Assembly: GCA_959028445.1 (NCBI GenBank)
Contig: CAUFRY010000055.1
Location: 1-8,249, forward strand
Origin: an uncultured Collinsella sp.
Lineage (GTDB): Bacteria; Actinomycetota; Coriobacteriia; Coriobacteriales; Coriobacteriaceae
DNA length: 8,249 bases
Direction: 5' to 3'
Shown: positions 6,412 to 8,249 of the stretch, piece after piece
Numbering within the stretch: position 1 is the stretch's first letter
Layout: each line of letters begins with the position of its first letter
The notes under the pieces: generated by a model
Seen by the model: only the letters and a program-made list of their open reading frames with translations
Databases searched by the model: none
Told to the model about the DNA's origin: nothing
Made by a program: the position numbers and the translations under genes

Positions 6412-6481
6412 AATGAGAGCGGATAATCTCCCGTTTTTGGCTCGGTGACGGCCTCAAAGTGGGAGATTATCCACGTTCGCT
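6412..6481. repeat. Palindromic intergenic repeat, copy 2 (5' side of fic)
   Basis: The arms are at 6421-6432 and 6461-6472 and match those of copy 1 exactly, with the same 28-base spacing and the same interior ends. It lies upstream of the fic promoter, so the two copies enclose the whole fic unit as direct repeats 1437 bases apart. Confidence 0.8.
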
Positions 6482-6738
6482 AGTTAAGCGTCCAAAAATC
6501 CACACTCGCCAAACCTACCAAAAAGGACAGGTTTATTTTGGCACGCTTCGGTCGGTGTCAGGAAGTGTTAGGGACAAGGCGGCGACAGGACTCGAGAGCG
6601 AAAAGAAGTGTCGGGTTTGGTGCGCCCGCTTCTGCCCGTCCCGTGCGCGGGCGATACTCGGCTTATCGACCAGCGATGCAAAGGAGATGCTCGTCCCACG
6701 AGCACTACCGGGAAGGGCTCGCGATTCGAGTCCCCACC
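6482..6738. other. Unassigned intergenic sequence between the fic unit and the crr promoter
   Basis: About 257 bases with no supported gene. Visible structure includes AAACCT/AGGTTT near 6512-6534, GCCCG/CGGGC near 6636-6654, TGCTCGT/ACGAGCA near 6688-6704 and a GGGCTCG/CGAGTCCC hairpin near 6716-6735. A TTCGAGTCCCC string resembles the 3' end of a tRNA but no matching acceptor or arms are present. Frames open here lack ribosome binding sites at usable spacing. Confidence 0.5.
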
Positions 6739-6767
6739 TTAGCATTTGAACCATTTGGCACTATAAT
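6739..6767 (+). promoter_or_regulatory. Candidate crr promoter
   Basis: TTAGCA (6739-6744) and a perfect TATAAT (6762-6767) are 17 bases apart. The predicted transcript starts near 6774 and carries a small hairpin (GCGCA/TGCGC at about 6780-6795) before the ribosome binding site. Confidence 0.65.
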
Positions 6768-6816
6768 TACCGTAGGCATGCGCACAACGTTGCGCTTAAT
6801 CAAGAGGAGAAAACGT

Positions 6817-7353
6817 ATGGGTCTGTTTGACATGTTCAAGAAGAAGGCTGAGCCCGCGGCTGCCGCTGCTCCGGCCTCCATCTCTGCTTCTGCTGGCGCC
6901 GACGTGCTGTGCTCGCCCGTCAAGGGCAAGGTCATCAAGATGGCCGACGTGCCCGATCCCGTCTTTGGTGGCGAGGTTCTGGGCAAGGGCTGTGCCGTGT
7001 GGCCCGAGGACGATCTGGTCTACGCCCCCTGCGACGGTAAGGTGACCGTCACCATGGGTCACGCCGTGGGTCTGCAGTCCGATAGCGGCATCGAGGTTCT
7101 GGTGCACGTTGGCGTCGATACCGTCAACATGAACGGTGACGGCTTCGAGGGCTTCGTCAAGGCCGACGACGTTGTGAAGGCTGGCCAGCCCATACTCAAG
7201 ATCGACCGCGCCAAGATCGCCGCTGCCGGTTACAAGGACTGCGTCGTCGTGGCCGTGTCCAACACCGCCGAGTTTGCCGATGTCGAGCTCACCGTCGAGG
7301 CAGAGTCCGCCGTCGCCGCCGGTGACGCCATCGTCAAGGTCGTCCGCAAGTAA
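6817..7353 (+). CDS. crr: PTS glucose-type EIIA component
   Basis: EIIA-Glc accepts phosphate from HPr and passes it to a sugar permease IIB domain; in enteric bacteria it also signals carbon status. The 178-residue protein starts MGLFDMFKKK, like E. coli EIIA-Glc, then has an Ala-rich linker (about 11-28) before the PTS_EIIA_1 fold. It keeps both active-site histidines, His82 in GHAVGLQSDSG and the phosphorylated His97 in EVLVHVGVDTV. The motifs SPVKGKV and VPDPVFGGEVLGKG are also typical. The ATG at 6817 follows GAGGAG with suitable spacing, and a good promoter lies about 50 bases upstream, so the longer upstream open frame is not used. It stands alone, with no ptsH, ptsI or IIBC gene in view, so its permease partner is encoded elsewhere. 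An intrinsic terminator follows. Confidence 0.94.
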   Translation: MGLFDMFKKKAEPAAAAAPASISASAGADVLCSPVKGKVIKMADVPDPVFGGEVLGKGCAVWPEDDLVYAPCDGKVTVTMGHAVGLQSDSGIEVLVHVGVDTVNMNGDGFEGFVKADDVVKAGQPILKIDRAKIAAAGYKDCVVVAVSNTAEFADVELTVEAESAVAAGDAIVKVVRK

Positions 7354-7376
7354 ACTGCGGCGTCCAAAGGATGTGC

Positions 7377-7408
7377 AAGGGTGGTCGGGTTTTCCGGCCA
7401 CCTTTTTT
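7377..7408 (+). terminator. Intrinsic terminator of crr
   Basis: GGTGGTCGG (7380-7388) pairs with CCGGCCACC (7394-7402), with one G-U pair, around the loop GTTTT. Six T residues follow (7403-7408), and the stem can extend with A-U pairs into them. This is a textbook intrinsic terminator 24 bases after the crr stop. Confidence 0.88.
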
Positions 7409-7438
7409 ATTGCACCGTGGGGAAGCGTTTTATTGCAC
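7405..7438. repeat. 11-bp direct repeat after the crr terminator
   Basis: TTTTATTGCAC occurs at 7405-7415 and again at 7428-7438. The sequences that follow each copy are also similar (CGTGGGG and GTTGGG). It looks like a small tandem duplication with no evident role. Confidence 0.4.
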
Positions 7439-7577
7439 GTTGGGCGGGCTTGCAAACCGTTCGGACGCTAAAACGAACCGACCACGCCTTCGCGTTGCCG
7501 AGGGTGTTCATAAGTTGATAGTATGGGCTTACTTATTACAACGTGTGCCGCGTCCGGGAAGCGCGGTGCCGCTCATT

Positions 7578-7584
7578 GGGAGGA
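7578..7584 (+). promoter_or_regulatory. Ribosome binding site of the lipoprotein gene
   Basis: GGGAGGA ends five bases before the ATG at 7590. This, together with the signal peptide that begins there, fixes the start even though the frame is open to 7371. Confidence 0.75.
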
Positions 7585-7589
7585 ACAAC

Positions 7590-8147
7590 ATGAAAAAGAA
7601 GCTGCTGCTTGCGCCCCTCATGGCCGTCTTGGTTGCATGCGTGGTCGTGCTTTCCGGCTGTGGAGGTCCTTCGGTTGAGGAGCTCATCACCGAGGATCTT
7701 ACGACGCAGTTTGATGAGGTCAAGAACGGTGGCGACGACTTCCTCTCTGGTCTGGAGGAGGCTTCGGGCGACGAGTTCGAGCAGCTGGGTATCGATCCCA
7801 AGGAGTATGCCAAGACCTATCTCGAGGGCTTTGACTACAAGATCGGCGACGTGACGGTCGACGAAGACAAGGGTGTCGCGACCGCCGAGGTCTCCATCAC
7901 CTGCAAGTCTATGAACAAGATCGTCGAGGACTTCTCCACCCAGTATCAGGAGAAGGTCGCTGCGCTTGACACGGTTCCTTCCGATGACGAGCTGTACAAG
8001 ATGGCCGGTCAGGTTATGGTCGATGTGACCAAGGCCACCGAGCCCAGGAAGACCACGGTTATCTTCAAGTACACCTGCAACGACGATGGCGAGTGGTCTG
8101 CCGACGACTCCGTCAACTCCGAGATGATGGATGCAATGCTGAGCTAG
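7590..8147 (+). CDS. Putative secreted lipoprotein of unknown function
   Basis: The 185-residue protein starts MKKKLLLAPL, has a hydrophobic core and a lipobox LSGC with Cys24, so it should be exported, lipidated and anchored on the outer face of the cytoplasmic membrane. The mature part is acidic and mostly helical at first (PSVEELITEDLTTQFDEV), followed by a likely beta-rich segment with alternating residues (DYKIGDVTVDEDKGVATAEVSI) and a C-terminal TTVIFKYTCNDDGEWS strand pair. That pattern resembles small DUF-type lipoproteins of Gram-positive bacteria (possibly DUF5105-like), but I cannot assign a family firmly. The ATG at 7590 follows GGGAGGA. It is separated from crr by a terminator and so has its own promoter, which I could not identify with confidence. 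A post-stop repeat element follows. Confidence 0.85.
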   Translation: MKKKLLLAPLMAVLVACVVVLSGCGGPSVEELITEDLTTQFDEVKNGGDDFLSGLEEASGDEFEQLGIDPKEYAKTYLEGFDYKIGDVTVDEDKGVATAEVSITCKSMNKIVEDFSTQYQEKVAALDTVPSDDELYKMAGQVMVDVTKATEPRKTTVIFKYTCNDDGEWSADDSVNSEMMDAMLS

Positions 8148-8150
8148 TTC

Positions 8151-8249
8151 GTTGCGGCGTTTTACCAAACGCCGCAACTGCTCGACGCTGCAAGCCCGCC
8201 AGAGCGGCAATCTGCCTTTCAACTTCGGCGGCATGACCAGAAGGTCAAT
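8151..8249 (+). repeat. Post-stop two-hairpin element, copy B (3' of lipoprotein gene), cut by window end
   Basis: A perfect 12-bp hairpin (8151-8162 with 8167-8178, loop TACC) starts three bases after the stop codon. The conserved AACTGCTCGACGCTGC and the GACC-AGAA-GGTC core (8235-8246) follow. It aligns to copy A without gaps over 95 bases. The distal arm of the second hairpin lies beyond the window, so this copy is incomplete here and probably continues as the terminator. Confidence 0.72.

Noticed and set aside
4975..6481. Insertion sequence or transposon around fic
   Set aside because: The flanking repeats are direct copies of a palindrome, not terminal inverted repeats, and no transposase, integrase or clear target duplication is present.
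6716..6740. tRNA gene ending near TTCGAGTCCCCACC
   Set aside because: The flanking bases do not form a T arm around TTCGAGT, and no complementary acceptor strand, D arm or anticodon arm lies upstream.
6687..6749. 20-codon frame preceded by AAAGGAG before crr
   Set aside because: The Shine-Dalgarno-like sequence abuts the ATG with no spacing, and the frame overlaps the crr promoter region upstream of the predicted transcription start.
6538..6816. Upstream extension of the crr reading frame
   Set aside because: The extension lacks similarity to EIIA proteins, contains the promoter, and the MGLFD start has its own ribosome binding site.
7371..7589. Upstream extension of the lipoprotein frame
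   Set aside because: It runs through the crr terminator. A signal peptide and a good ribosome binding site place the start at 7590.

Overview
The window looks like a chromosomal segment of a high-GC gut actinobacterium of the class Coriobacteriia, most likely Collinsella or a close relative. This is inferred from the G/C-ending codons of most genes, the membrane-anchored LuxR-type regulator fragment, the lone glucose-type PTS IIA protein and the intergenic hairpin repeats. No ribosomal RNA, tRNA, integrase, transposase or CRISPR array was found.

Layout. 1-642 (+): 3' part of a membrane-spanning LuxR-family regulator whose upstream frame is broken at about base 45. 643-829: convergent gap with a 15-bp inverted repeat and a GC-rich low-complexity tract. 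830-3598 (-): mgtA, a Mg2+-importing P-type ATPase. 3599-4035: divergent gap holding a long mgtA leader, with a 23-codon reading frame behind a very strong ribosome binding site, a long-range complementary pair ending in a U run, a candidate mgtA promoter and a 12-bp palindrome. 4036-4716 (+): pyrE. 4717-5067: a two-hairpin 3' element and a palindromic repeat. 5068-6240 (-): a class II Fic protein with a C-terminal winged helix. 6241-6816: the fic promoter with an overlapping 15-bp inverted repeat, a second copy of the palindromic repeat, unexplained sequence and the crr promoter. 6817-7353 (+): crr (EIIA-Glc), then a clear intrinsic terminator. 7590-8147 (+): a lipoprotein of unknown function, followed by a second copy of the post-stop element, cut by the window end.

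How the genes fit together. Each gene appears to be its own transcription unit, so there is no multi-gene operon here. mgtA, pyrE and crr are housekeeping functions (Mg2+ import, pyrimidine synthesis, sugar transport and its signalling). The fic unit is the accessory piece: it is more AT-rich than its neighbours and bracketed by two direct copies of one palindromic element.

The points most worth a second look are (i) the mgtA leader, which looks like an attenuator with a leader peptide, (ii) two same-orientation copies of an approximately 95-nt two-hairpin element placed just after stop codons, with one compensatory base-pair change, and (iii) the repeat-bracketed fic unit with its own operator-like inverted repeat.
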